Shown here one piece after another: positions 1 to 6,102 of a stretch of DNA of 11,202 nucleotides. A program made the translations under genes and the position numbers. The notes beneath the pieces were generated by a model that saw nothing but the letters and a program-made list of their open reading frames with translations, was not told where the DNA came from and made no database searches. Source of the DNA: Neorhizobium sp. UBA7851 (lineage in GTDB: Bacteria > Pseudomonadota > Alphaproteobacteria > Rhizobiales > Rhizobiaceae); the NCBI GenBank assembly GCA_002500765.1, contig DLSX01000217.1, positions 1 to 11,202 on the forward strand, written 5' to 3'. How positions within the stretch are numbered: position 1 is the first letter of the stretch; every line of letters begins with the position of its first letter.

Positions 1-2
1 CC

Positions 3-437
3 GGCGTCGCGGTTGCCACTTCGGGCCAGCAGAAACGCCCGGCCGAGGGTGTTGCCGCATTTGCGGCCAACGCGCCGGTGCCGCGTCCGCGGACGGAGAT
101 CATCATGGGCGGAACAAGGGCAAGCGCTGCGAGCGTGACGTCCTATGCCACGGTTCCGCAAGCCGATCCGGTACAGAAGATGATCCAGCAGGGCGGGGCG
201 CTCTGGGATATCCAGATTGCCGCTGCCGGAAGCCAGGCCGCTGCAACAGGCGCGCTCAATTCCGCATTGCCGCTGCTTTCGGACTTCGGCCAGATCGCGC
301 CGAGCGTACAGGGATCAAGTTCCGGCGGCCGCGAGATTTTTCGCGCACGCCTGACGGGTTTTGCCGATCGCGACAGTGCGGCGAAAGCCTGCTCGCTATT
401 GCAGACGCGATCGATCGACTGCTTCGTGGTGCGGTAG
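3..437 (+). CDS. SPOR-domain protein, probable D-alanyl-D-alanine carboxypeptidase (3' end only)
   Basis: The reading frame is open from the left edge to a TAG at 435-437, so the 5' part of the gene lies outside the window. The visible 144 residues start with a low-complexity Ala/Pro/Gly-rich linker. They end in about 75 residues that fit a SPOR fold: an LWDIQIAAAGS strand, a helix with ALPLLSDFG, then a REIFRARLTGFADRDSAAKAC segment and a final CFVVR strand. SPOR domains bind denuded septal peptidoglycan. In rhizobia this tail commonly follows a penicillin-binding serine DD-carboxypeptidase domain, which is why that identity is proposed; no catalytic SxxK, SxN or KTG motif lies inside the window. 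The GTG at 78 is an internal codon, not a convincing start. The gene converges on the SH3 gene with only 12 bp between their stop codons. SPOR is fairly secure; the enzyme assignment is inference. Confidence 0.65.
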   Translation, partial: GVAVATSGQQKRPAEGVAAFAANAPVPRPRTEIIMGGTRASAASVTSYATVPQADPVQKMIQQGGALWDIQIAAAGSQAAATGALNSALPLLSDFGQIAPSVQGSSSGGREIFRARLTGFADRDSAAKACSLLQTRSIDCFVVR

Positions 438-449
438 AGCCTTTACCGC

Positions 450-1043
450 TCACTCCACCTTTTCGTGCGGATAGACGCCCCAGAGATTTGCCTGGGCGAC
501 ATAACCTGACAGACGGCGGGTCTGTAGCGATACATTGCACCAGGATCCATCGCAGTTGCTGATGTTCAGGCGCACGGACGGAGCCAGCTCGGCAACAACC
601 GCTGCCGACGAATTGGGCGCGCTGCGCAGCTTGATGGACTGTTCCATCCATGGTCCGACGACTGCCGTGCGCTGACCGGACAGGAGAGGAGCAAACATCC
701 AGCCGCTGGTCCCGTCCGGATCCCTGACCTGCCGCCAGTTGCCGTATTCCTCGATGATCTCGAGCGGCAGTCCACGAGCCGAATAGACCCAGTTGGTCTG
801 ATAGTCGGTCGAGGGGCCTACGCGCATATGGGCATTCCCCGATTTGATCGAGGCAAAGCGGGGGATGGGATATCCCGTCACCCGACCGGTCCTGAAGCCC
901 GCGGCAAGGCTGCCGGCAGCGCTTGCCGACTGGATTTCGGCCGGCTCGACTTCGCTGGCTTCTATGCGTTCTGCGAGCGGTAAGCCAAGCGCAGCCGCAA
1001 GCATGACGGCGACGAGGCGCTGCCGAATTCTTGTCCGTGTCAT
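450..1043 (-). CDS. Exported bacterial SH3-domain protein
   Basis: This 197-residue protein starts with a basic n-region (MTRTRIRQR) and a hydrophobic stretch ending near LPLAERIEA, a typical Sec signal peptide, so a periplasmic location is likely. Two SH3-like repeats follow. The first, around residues 65-120, has ASIKSGNAHMRVGPSTDY, then WRQVRDPDGTSGWM. The second, around 130-190, has SIKLRSAPNSSAAVVAEL, then GSWCNVSL and SGYVAQANLWGVYP. The 'N-x-R-x-GPS' and 'G-W-x-x-V' pattern fits the SH3_4 family common in Rhizobiales, thought to bind cell-wall peptides or ligands. No catalytic domain is present. The gene starts 43 bp after the stop of the IalB-like gene in the same direction, so co-transcription is likely. 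The Shine-Dalgarno match is weak: a GGAG sits about 12 bases from the ATG. The family call is strong; the precise function is unknown. Confidence 0.85.
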   Translation of the reverse strand: MTRTRIRQRLVAVMLAAALGLPLAERIEASEVEPAEIQSASAAGSLAAGFRTGRVTGYPIPRFASIKSGNAHMRVGPSTDYQTNWVYSARGLPLEIIEEYGNWRQVRDPDGTSGWMFAPLLSGQRTAVVGPWMEQSIKLRSAPNSSAAVVAELAPSVRLNISNCDGSWCNVSLQTRRLSGYVAQANLWGVYPHEKVE

Positions 1044-1086
1044 CGTGGAATGCGGCTCCGTTTCGCTGTGCCTCAGTGCGTCGCGA

Positions 1087-1581
1087 TCAGCGGCACCTGC
1101 TCACTTCCTGAAGCGCAGCCGTCACACCACTCAGCGAATAGGTGTAATTGGTATTGGTGCCGCGGCCGGATGTCGCCTGCACGGTCATGCGGCTGCCGCC
1201 GCGCATCGCGCTCACCAGCGCCGGTTCACGGCTCTGGTCGCGTACCCAGGCGGTGTTTTCACGCGGTGCAAGGTCGAACTGCTGATTGTCCACGGCAACC
1301 CTGACATCCGAATCCTGTCTCAAGGCATAACCCATGATCGCCTGAGGCATATAGGCCTGGCCCTGGGGCGAAATCAGGAAGAAGTTGTCGCCGTGATTAA
1401 CACTTGCAGGCGCCGAGCTGGTGGGGACGGAGAGGGCGTAACAGCTGGTCCTGCCATTGTTGTCGTAGGAATAAACGCCCCAGGCTTCGAACTGCTTGAT
1501 CCGGGTGGGCTGTGCCGCAGTGGCGGCAGTGGCCGAGACGAGGGTGAGGGCGAGTGCAATAGCTGCAGATTTGGTGCGCAT
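1087..1581 (-). CDS. IalB-like (invasion-associated locus B family) exported protein
   Basis: The preferred start is the ATG at 1581, giving 164 residues. It is preceded by GGAG five bases upstream and opens a clean signal peptide (MRTKSAAIALALTLVSATAATAA). A longer frame reaches 1629, but its extra 16 residues would bury the signal peptide. The mature part has FEAWGVYSYDNNGRTSCYALS, then HGDNFFLISP and a repeated strand-turn pattern, resembling IalB-family proteins of Bartonella, Brucella and rhizobia. It contains two cysteines, one near residue 47 and one at the penultimate position, which could pair in the periplasm. IalB proteins are small envelope proteins linked to erythrocyte invasion in Bartonella; in soil relatives their role is unclear. 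The gene probably heads a two-gene unit with the SH3 gene. The exported nature is confident, the family name moderately so. Confidence 0.7.
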   Translation of the reverse strand: MRTKSAAIALALTLVSATAATAAQPTRIKQFEAWGVYSYDNNGRTSCYALSVPTSSAPASVNHGDNFFLISPQGQAYMPQAIMGYALRQDSDVRVAVDNQQFDLAPRENTAWVRDQSREPALVSAMRGGSRMTVQATSGRGTNTNYTYSLSGVTAALQEVSRCR

Positions 1582-1628
1582 GATGTCTCCACGAAAAACA
1601 CGAACAGACCCGGGAGATGGGCCTAGCA

Positions 1629-1659
1629 AACTCTCGGGCCATACAAGGCCCGGAGAGTT
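1629..1659. repeat. Imperfect inverted repeat upstream of the IalB-like gene
   Basis: The arms are AACTCTCGGGCC (1629-1640) and GGCCCGGAGAGTT (1647-1659). They are complementary over 12 bp with one bulged base, around a six-base ATACAA loop. There is no run of T on either side, so it is not a standard intrinsic terminator. Its position between the candidate -10 and the IalB-like start suggests an operator or a 5' leader hairpin. Confidence 0.6.
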
Positions 1660-1684
1660 AGCGAGAGGTTAATTTGTGTGTCAA
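1655..1684 (-). promoter_or_regulatory. Candidate sigma-70 promoter for the IalB-like/SH3 unit
   Basis: On the minus strand a perfect TTGACA lies at 1684-1679. A -10-like CTAACT (17-base spacer) or TAACTC (18-base spacer) lies at 1661-1655. The predicted start is about 70 bases before the ATG at 1581. The -10 overlaps the upstream arm of the inverted repeat at 1629-1659, so that repeat could be an operator. The -10 is a poor match and this is a prediction from sequence only. Confidence 0.4.
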
Positions 1685-1698
1685 ATCGATGATGAAGG

Positions 1699-1718
1699 CG
1701 GTCACAAAGGGGTGACCG
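1699..1718. repeat. Perfect 7-bp inverted repeat
   Basis: CGGTCAC (1699-1705) and GTGACCG (1712-1718) flank a six-base spacer. The site lies about 110 bp downstream of the last Tad gene and just upstream of the candidate TTGACA box of the IalB-like gene. It could be a protein-binding dyad or a small hairpin. No T-tract follows on either strand. Confidence 0.5.
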
Positions 1719-1735
1719 AGGCTTGTGTGGATGAC

Positions 1736-1767
1736 GCCAGCTTATTGTTCTTTCTGAATAAATTGGC
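1736..1767. repeat. Inverted repeat in the tad/IalB-like intergenic region
   Basis: The arms GCCAGCTTATT (1736-1746) and AATAAATTGGC (1757-1767) pair over 11 positions with one mismatch and one wobble, across a ten-base loop. It is the third dyad in a 245-bp gene-free stretch (1582-1826). It could help end the tad transcript, but it lacks a U-tail. Confidence 0.4.
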
Positions 1768-1826
1768 GATATGCAAATTGCGGCAGCGCTTTTGTCAACT
1801 GTGGCTGTGAGTGATCGTGACCGCTT

Positions 1827-2357
1827 TCAGGAGCCTTTGACGGAGGCGGTGAAGCGCGGGCGGGTAAAAGCGTTTTCCGAATAGGTGACGGTTCCGAAGC
1901 CGAACAATGTGGCGAGTGCGGTATATTGGGTCACGCCCTCGACGAAGATGACCGAGTCACCCGAAGGAATGGTCGGCAGGGTGGTCGCGTCCAGCTTCTG
2001 CTCGGGAAGCAATGCTGTCGTTCCCGCCTTCTTCGTCCAGTCGACCGTGTATTTCCCATCCTTCCAGATGACGCTCGTCACACGCAGGGCGTTCGGCATG
2101 GTCCTGTCGGCCTGAAGCGCGGCAAAGGTGCCATAGGTCTTGTTGAAGAAAGCGTCCTCCATGGTCATCTGGCGTGCGACGACATCGGCCACGATGCCGT
2201 TGGCCTCGACGATCCGGTTATAGGAGCGCAACAGGTCGTAAAGCGTCGTGCCTCCGAGAAAGAGCAGGATGATGATCGGCAGGGTCAAGGCGAATTCGAT
2301 GCCGGACGTGCCGGCTTCATTCGACAGGAGGCGTTTCGTGAAGGACTGTCTGGTCAT
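1827..2357 (-). CDS. TadE/TadF-like minor pseudopilin (second)
   Basis: This 176-residue protein has a short basic leader (MTRQSFTKRLL), then G16-TSGI-E21-F and a hydrophobic helix (about residues 20-38, ALTLPIIILLFLGG). A glycine followed five positions later by glutamate, next to a long hydrophobic segment, is the prepilin-peptidase processing pattern used on TadE and TadF in Tad/Flp pilus systems. The rest is a beta-rich extracytoplasmic domain with no recognisable catalytic motif. It is the last gene of a three-gene operon: its ATG overlaps the upstream stop as ATGA (2354-2357), so translation is coupled. Its place after another TadE-like gene suggests the TadF role, but sequence alone does not separate the two. 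It is likely an assembly factor or minor pilin rather than the main fibre subunit. Confidence 0.8.
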   Translation of the reverse strand: MTRQSFTKRLLSNEAGTSGIEFALTLPIIILLFLGGTTLYDLLRSYNRIVEANGIVADVVARQMTMEDAFFNKTYGTFAALQADRTMPNALRVTSVIWKDGKYTVDWTKKAGTTALLPEQKLDATTLPTIPSGDSVIFVEGVTQYTALATLFGFGTVTYSENAFTRPRFTASVKGS

Positions 2358-2872
2358 GTCGGCTCGTTGACGAAAGCGAAGCTGGAGGTAAGGCGCATGG
2401 CGCCGGTATTGTCCTTCGGAACGGAAAGTCCGTAGCCAATGCCGGGGGTCAACGGGTCGACGACAAAACAGGCGCGGGCAAAAACGAGCTGCGAGGTCTT
2501 TCCCGCCTCGTAGCTGGTGACGGGATCGATCGCCACGCTCCGGTCGACGCAGGGCGTTTCCGTGGTCGGGAAGTCGGCGGCGGTGTCGATCGGGGTCAGC
2601 TCGAGCCTCAGCGACTTTTCGCAGTCGGCCAGAATGAAGGCTTCGGCACAGACCTTCTGCTTGTACTGGGTATAGTTCATCGAGGTTGTGCCGATCTGTA
2701 CCGCGCGCGATGCGCGGCTCAGGCCACGGTCGAGCATGATCGATTGCGTCATGATCCAGCCTGCCTCGAAGACCGAGAACAGTAAGGACAGAACAAGCGG
2801 GACAAGCAATGCGAACTCGACGGCGGCGCTGCCGCTACGGTCCGCCAGATGACGTCGAAAGCGGCCGGTCAC
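2354..2872 (-). CDS. TadE-like minor pseudopilin (first)
   Basis: This 172-residue protein begins with a basic leader (MTGRFRRHLADRS), then G14-SAAV-E19-F and a hydrophobic segment (ALLVPLVLSLLFSVFEAG, about 21-38). The G-x4-E spacing matches the cleavage site of prepilin peptidase, and the AxxEFALLxP pattern is characteristic of the TadE family. The remaining 130 residues are a soluble domain with four cysteines in the middle and C-terminal part, compatible with disulfides outside the cytoplasm. The start is a GTG at 2872-2870 that overlaps the TGA of the vWA gene (GTGA, 2869-2872), so its synthesis is coupled to that gene. The family call is strong; whether it is the true functional TadE is inference from order and length. 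Confidence 0.85.
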   Translation of the reverse strand: MTGRFRRHLADRSGSAAVEFALLVPLVLSLLFSVFEAGWIMTQSIMLDRGLSRASRAVQIGTTSMNYTQYKQKVCAEAFILADCEKSLRLELTPIDTAADFPTTETPCVDRSVAIDPVTSYEAGKTSQLVFARACFVVDPLTPGIGYGLSVPKDNTGAMRLTSSFAFVNEPT

Positions 2873-4203
2873 TGGGTCAACCTCAGTTTCTTGATCGAGA
2901 TGGAGATCGACTTGAACGCGTCGGTGATGTTTGCGCCGGAGGTCGGATAATAGTGAGCGGGGCTGGTGGCGCAGTTGGTCATCTGCTTGGTGGCATCGCC
3001 GCTGGTGCTCACCTCGAATCCGATGGTGAAGATAGTGATGCCATTTGCCTTTGCCTTGGCGCAGACATTGGCGAGACGCGTGGAATTGGTCGAGGAGGAC
3101 GAGACGACTTTGTTGTTTGGCGCAAGATTCGGGTCACGGCTGTAATCGTTTGGACGATACTGTTCGGTTATCGCTCCATCCGTCATCAGCACGATGACTT
3201 TCATCGTGTCAGCATCGTTGAAAGCTGCCGGGCGGTTTGAAAAGCTCTGATCCATTTTGCCTGTCGCAATCGCGGCGTTGATAACGCTCTTGCTGGCGGG
3301 GTTGAGCAAAGTATATCCCCATTGCATGGCGTTCTGAGTGCCTGTTCCGTCATGCATTTCCATGCTTTGTATCTTGGCTTTGAGAGCGCTGGCGTCATTG
3401 GAAAGATAGGTAATCGCAGTGCTTTCCATCGGACACCACCAAGGCCGCATCACCTTCTGTTTATTCGGATCGGAGTTCCATTGGGTGAATTGCGGTACCT
3501 GGGCTGTCCCCTTGAATGCTATGGGGTCGGCGCCGTAGGCGGTGTTGGTTTCGCCAAGCTCAAAGCAGGACGAGTTGGAGTGGTCGCGCTTGCCGCCGAG
3601 CTTATCGAACACTGCGGCGCCAACGTTGACGTGGCCGGCATAGGGCACAATGCTGATCGTGGTGTATTCCTTTGTCTGATCGGTCAGCATCTGGTCGATG
3701 AAGGCCGTCGCTGCCGTTTTCAAGTTGTCGATGCGCCTCTTCGTGCCCGATTTTTCATTCATTGAGCCGGACATATCGAGCATCAGCGACATCTCGATGT
3801 TCTGCTTGGCTTCCTGGGCGGTCGAGACGGCGTTGATCGTCAGCTTGTCGACGCCGACGAGCTTGATGAAGGACGTGTCGATCGTATAGCTGGCCGAGGC
3901 TTTGACGATGCGCCGATTGAGGCTGTTCTGACGTTCGAAATCGATCGCCACGTCATTGGCGTAGCTGAGATTCTTCAGGTAGTCCTGAAGGACGGCCCTG
4001 GCCTCGCGGGTCTGGGTCAGCGAAGCGGCCGCAAGCACGCCGCGGTCCAGCCCGTCCTGAAGTTCGACACGGATCGTCTCGTAACGGGCGATATCGACGC
4101 CCGCGCCGCCGAGCGCGATCAGCGGCACCAGAGCCAGGCCGAAGAGCATCCCCACATTTCCGCGCGCATCCGCGCGGAAAGCCTTTAACCGCTCCAATAA
4201 CAT
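2869..4203 (-). CDS. TadG-like protein with a von Willebrand factor A domain
   Basis: The ATG at 4203 is preferred over a GTG at 4215, because a GGGGGA Shine-Dalgarno lies four bases before it; this gives 444 residues. Residues 10-40 (ADARGNVGMLFGLALVPLIALGG) form the N-terminal TadE/G-like membrane anchor. It lacks the glutamate five positions after the glycine (G15, L20), so processing by prepilin peptidase is not expected. A vWA domain runs from about residue 137 to the C-terminus. Its MIDAS metal site is complete: D143-MSGS (DxSxS), a Thr in the DGTGT loop near 287-289, and D342 in LMTDGA. TadG proteins are large envelope components of Tad/Flp pili, possibly adhesive or anchoring. It heads an operon with two pseudopilins; the ATPase, secretin and prepilin-peptidase genes of the machine are not in this window. 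Confidence 0.88.
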   Translation of the reverse strand: MLLERLKAFRADARGNVGMLFGLALVPLIALGGAGVDIARYETIRVELQDGLDRGVLAAASLTQTREARAVLQDYLKNLSYANDVAIDFERQNSLNRRIVKASASYTIDTSFIKLVGVDKLTINAVSTAQEAKQNIEMSLMLDMSGSMNEKSGTKRRIDNLKTAATAFIDQMLTDQTKEYTTISIVPYAGHVNVGAAVFDKLGGKRDHSNSSCFELGETNTAYGADPIAFKGTAQVPQFTQWNSDPNKQKVMRPWWCPMESTAITYLSNDASALKAKIQSMEMHDGTGTQNAMQWGYTLLNPASKSVINAAIATGKMDQSFSNRPAAFNDADTMKVIVLMTDGAITEQYRPNDYSRDPNLAPNNKVVSSSSTNSTRLANVCAKAKANGITIFTIGFEVSTSGDATKQMTNCATSPAHYYPTSGANITDAFKSISISIKKLRLTQ

Positions 4204-4280
4204 AAGTTCCCCCACTAAATGCCGGGGGATATTCGCGTCTGATAATTTACGATCTCATGAATAGTGCATCTGTCGTGCAG

Positions 4281-4324
4281 CTAAATATTAGGGCTTGGTT
4301 TCTGACGAGTTACTGAATATTAGG
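4281..4324. repeat. 12-bp AT-rich direct repeat in the tad operon leader
   Basis: CTAAATATTAGG (4281-4292) recurs as CTGAATATTAGG (4313-4324). The start-to-start spacing is 32 bp, close to three helical turns. The stretch 4204-4348 between the tad operon and the GFA gene is clearly AT-rich against GC-rich flanks. A pair of like sites on one helix face upstream of an operon suggests binding by a regulator. I could not place a convincing -35/-10 pair here. Confidence 0.5.
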
Positions 4325-4348
4325 CTTAATAAATATCCATAAACATTG

Positions 4349-4832
4349 TCATATTTCTGTATTTTTCTCATCTCCACTGTTCCAGCTTGCGAATTCCTTG
4401 ATCAGCCCCTCGAAGGCAGCGAGCGGGGGGAATTCCGGATAGCTGTGCGCAGCGCCGGTCTGCGCCCAGGGGAACTTCGTCGATGTGTAGGTTTCGACGA
4501 AGGGGGCATACCAGCTTGCATCCTCGAGCATGGTCGGCCGCAGATTGACGAACCAGTCCATGCCGACCATGCGGGTAAAGATCCAGCTCTTGCAGTGCGG
4601 GCAGTGGTAGTGGTGGATATCATCGCCATGGACGCCGCCGATCACCGGTTCGCCGGCGGTCACCTCGAAGCCGGCCGTCGGAATGGCGGCCGAACAGGAA
4701 AAGGCGCTTGCGCTCATTTTCTGGCAGCCCCCTGCAGTGGCAGGCCATGGTGATCATCGGCTGCGCGCTGACTTTCACACGCACTTCACCGCAACGGCAG
4801 GAACCTTCGGCGGGCAGTTTCATCTGTGGCAT
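4349..4832 (-). pseudogene. GFA/CENP-V family (glutathione-dependent formaldehyde-activating-like) gene with a one-base frameshift
   Basis: Two overlapping frames together make one GFA-family protein. The 5' part begins at the ATG at 4832, with GGAGGA seven bases upstream, and reads MPQMKLPAEGSCRCGEV, ending normally at MACHCRG. The 3' part (4717-4349) reads on from MSASAFS, with HYHCPHCKSW and GMDWFVNLRPTM. The frames differ by one base. Removing one G from the run of five (C run at 4729-4733 on the plus strand) restores CHCRGCQKMSASAF and a 160-residue protein, the usual family length. The zinc-binding cysteines (about 12, 14, 31, 33, 36, 77, 80) would all be present when repaired; the shift falls right at Cys36. 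As written, translation leaves the frame after residue 35 and adds unrelated Arg-rich sequence. It could be a real pseudogene or a homopolymer sequencing error. It lies 71 bp downstream of the GST gene. Confidence 0.8.
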
Positions 4833-4903
4833 GGCTATCTCCTCCATCATGGATGAAGGAGATAGCGCAAGACGGTCGTGAAGTCAGGCATTCACAGTCG
4901 ATA

Positions 4904-5611
4904 TCAGGCGGGGCGTTTGGGGATTTCCAGGCCGCGCTGCACGGCGGGGCGGGAAAGACCGCGTTCCAGCCATTTCGGTACGTCTTTCAGCTCGTCATAG
5001 GCGATGAGTTCGCCCGCACCATAAAACCCGATCAGGTTACGCACCCAGCCGAGCATGGAAATGTCGGCGATCGTGTATTCGTCGCCCATGATCCAGTCGC
5101 GGCCTTGAAGCCGTGTCTCCAGAACGCGGATCAAGCGGGCGCTCTCCTTGGCGTAACGGTCGCGCGGGCGCTTGTCCTCAAAGTCCTTGCCGGCGAATTT
5201 GTGGAAGAAACCGAGCTGGCCGAACATCGGGCCTATCCCACCCATCTGGAACATTACCCACTGGATGGTCTCATAGCGCCTTGCCGGGTCGGCGGGGAGG
5301 AGCTTGCCTGTCTTCTCCGCCAGATAGAGCAGGATCGCGCCGCTTTCGAACAATGCGAGCGGCTTGCCGCCCGGACCGTTCGGATCGAGGATGGCGGGTA
5401 TCTTACCGTTCGGATTGAGCGCCAGATATTCCTCACCCCAGGTCTCGTCGGCGCCGATATTGATGAAATGCGGCTCGTAGAGGAGACCGGTCTCCTCCAG
5501 CATGATCGACACTTTTACGCCATTCGGCGTCGGGGTCGAATAGAGCTGCAGGACGCTGGCGTCCTTGGCGGGCCATTTGGACGTGATGGGGAAGGCGGAG
5601 AGATCGGTCAT
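4904..5611 (-). CDS. Glutathione S-transferase family protein, YghU/YfcG (Nu-class)-like
   Basis: This 235-residue protein has an N-terminal thioredoxin-fold domain (about 20-102) and an all-helical C-terminal domain (about 110-225). The active-site loop reads LYSTPTPNGVKVSIMLEE (23-40); the T28-P29-N30-G pattern is that of YfcG/YghU-type enzymes, which use Thr/Asn rather than Tyr or Ser and reduce disulfides with glutathione. The glutathione-binding NGKIPAI (cis-Pro) and E89-S90 (FESGAILLYL) motifs are intact. The C-terminal part has the usual YTIADISMLGWV capping motif. The ATG at 5611 has GAGG five bases upstream. It precedes the broken GFA gene in the same direction, so the two may once have formed a glutathione-linked detoxification unit; that is inference. 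The substrate cannot be read from sequence. Confidence 0.9.
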   Translation of the reverse strand: MTDLSAFPITSKWPAKDASVLQLYSTPTPNGVKVSIMLEETGLLYEPHFINIGADETWGEEYLALNPNGKIPAILDPNGPGGKPLALFESGAILLYLAEKTGKLLPADPARRYETIQWVMFQMGGIGPMFGQLGFFHKFAGKDFEDKRPRDRYAKESARLIRVLETRLQGRDWIMGDEYTIADISMLGWVRNLIGFYGAGELIAYDELKDVPKWLERGLSRPAVQRGLEIPKRPA

Positions 5612-5680
5612 GGAAGCCTCGTCGGGATTTTCAGGACGCCAGTCTGCTTCTATTCCGATTGGCGACGCAAGCCCAGTTTG

Positions 5681-5820
5681 CCCCTCATCCGCTTGCCGGC
5701 ACCTTCTCCCCGTCAGGACGGGGAGAAGGATACGAGCCGCGACCTATCCGGTATTCTTTAACATTGAGCAGGGCACGTTCCCTCGCCCCGCTTGCGGGGA
5801 GAGGGTTAGGGTGAGGGGCC
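5681..5820. repeat. RIME-like palindromic intergenic element
   Basis: The element has two hairpins in mirror orientation. The left arm starts CCCCTCATCC (5681-5690) and contains CCTTCTCCCCGTC/GACGGGGAGAAGG (5702-5714 and 5717-5729). The right arm has CCCTCGCCCCGC/GCGGGGAGAGGG (5780-5791 and 5794-5805, one mismatch) and ends GGGTGAGGGG (5809-5818), complementary to the left end. This architecture and the CCCTCACCCTAACCCTCTCCCC wording seen on the minus strand match the RIME family dispersed in rhizobial intergenic regions. Such elements are non-coding and multicopy. It lies between the GST gene and the small ORF at 5806-5976. Confidence 0.8.
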
Positions 5821-5976
5821 GGTGGCACGGCTACTGCGCTTGTTATGGCGAATGACATCTTCTGCGGAAACCGCGACGAACTCCTTTTCATCGGCATTAA
5901 GGCCGGCCTTCAGCTCCTGAAACAACACCTTGCTCTGATCGAATGAAATTTCGATCTTGTCATTTCGTTGCGTCAT
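5806..5976 (-). CDS. Small hypothetical protein (56 aa) ending inside the RIME-like element
   Basis: An ATG at 5976 opens a frame of 56 residues beginning MTQRNDKIEISFDQSKVLFQ. It is predicted to form a strand followed by a charged helix (QELKAGLNADEKEFVAVSAED). About ten bases upstream is AGGA, a slightly distant Shine-Dalgarno. A weak promoter pair, TTGTTG (6035-6030) and TATTTG (6013-6008) with a 16-base spacer, lies upstream. The last residues (ATGPSP) and the TAA stop at 5808-5806 come from the right arm of the palindromic element, so the natural C-terminus was probably replaced when the element inserted. No known family was recognised. Composition and codon choice look protein-like over the first 50 codons, but the gene could also be spurious. 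Confidence 0.5.
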   Translation of the reverse strand: MTQRNDKIEISFDQSKVLFQELKAGLNADEKEFVAVSAEDVIRHNKRSSRATGPSP

Positions 5977-6052
5977 GATGATCGTTTCCTTTGTGAAACT
6001 ATCCTCTCAAATATTGCCAATAATTGCGACAACAAGATTTTCTGATGCGCAG

Positions 6053-6079
6053 TGTCGGATGGACGGCTACGTTCTCGTC
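6053..6079 (+). promoter_or_regulatory. Candidate ECF sigma promoter (autoregulatory) for the DGPF/sigma operon
   Basis: TGTCGG at 6053-6058 and CGTC at 6076-6079 are separated by exactly 17 bases. From memory, promoters of the ECF42 group use a TGTCGA-type -35 and a CGA/TC-type -10, and these sigma factors are often autoregulated. The expected transcript start (about 6086) would leave a leader of roughly 17 bases before the ATG at 6103, with AAGGAGAG fitting inside it. The match differs from the consensus -35 at one base. Confidence 0.55.
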
Positions 6080-6102
6080 TTCCAAGGGAGAAGGAGAGAA
6101 AG

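Noticed and set aside
431..449. Small hairpin GCGGTA/TACCGC at the convergent stops of the first two genes, considered as a bidirectional terminator
   Set aside because: The stem is only six pairs and there is no T-tract on either strand.
844..1626. A 260-codon plus-strand frame across the IalB-like and SH3 genes
   Set aside because: It runs antisense to two proteins with good signal peptides and domain patterns; its own sequence has no protein-like features.
4729..4733. Programmed frameshifting in the GFA gene
   Set aside because: A run of five Gs is short for slippage, no stimulatory structure is evident, and the family is not known to use recoding; a pseudogene or sequencing error is more likely.
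4826..5761. A 311-codon plus-strand frame opposite the GST gene
   Set aside because: Antisense to a well-supported GST, and it runs on through the palindromic element.
5681..5820. CRISPR or transposon-end interpretation of the hairpin repeats
   Set aside because: There are only two mirror-image hairpins, with no regular spacers and no transposase; the pattern fits a rhizobial palindromic intergenic element.
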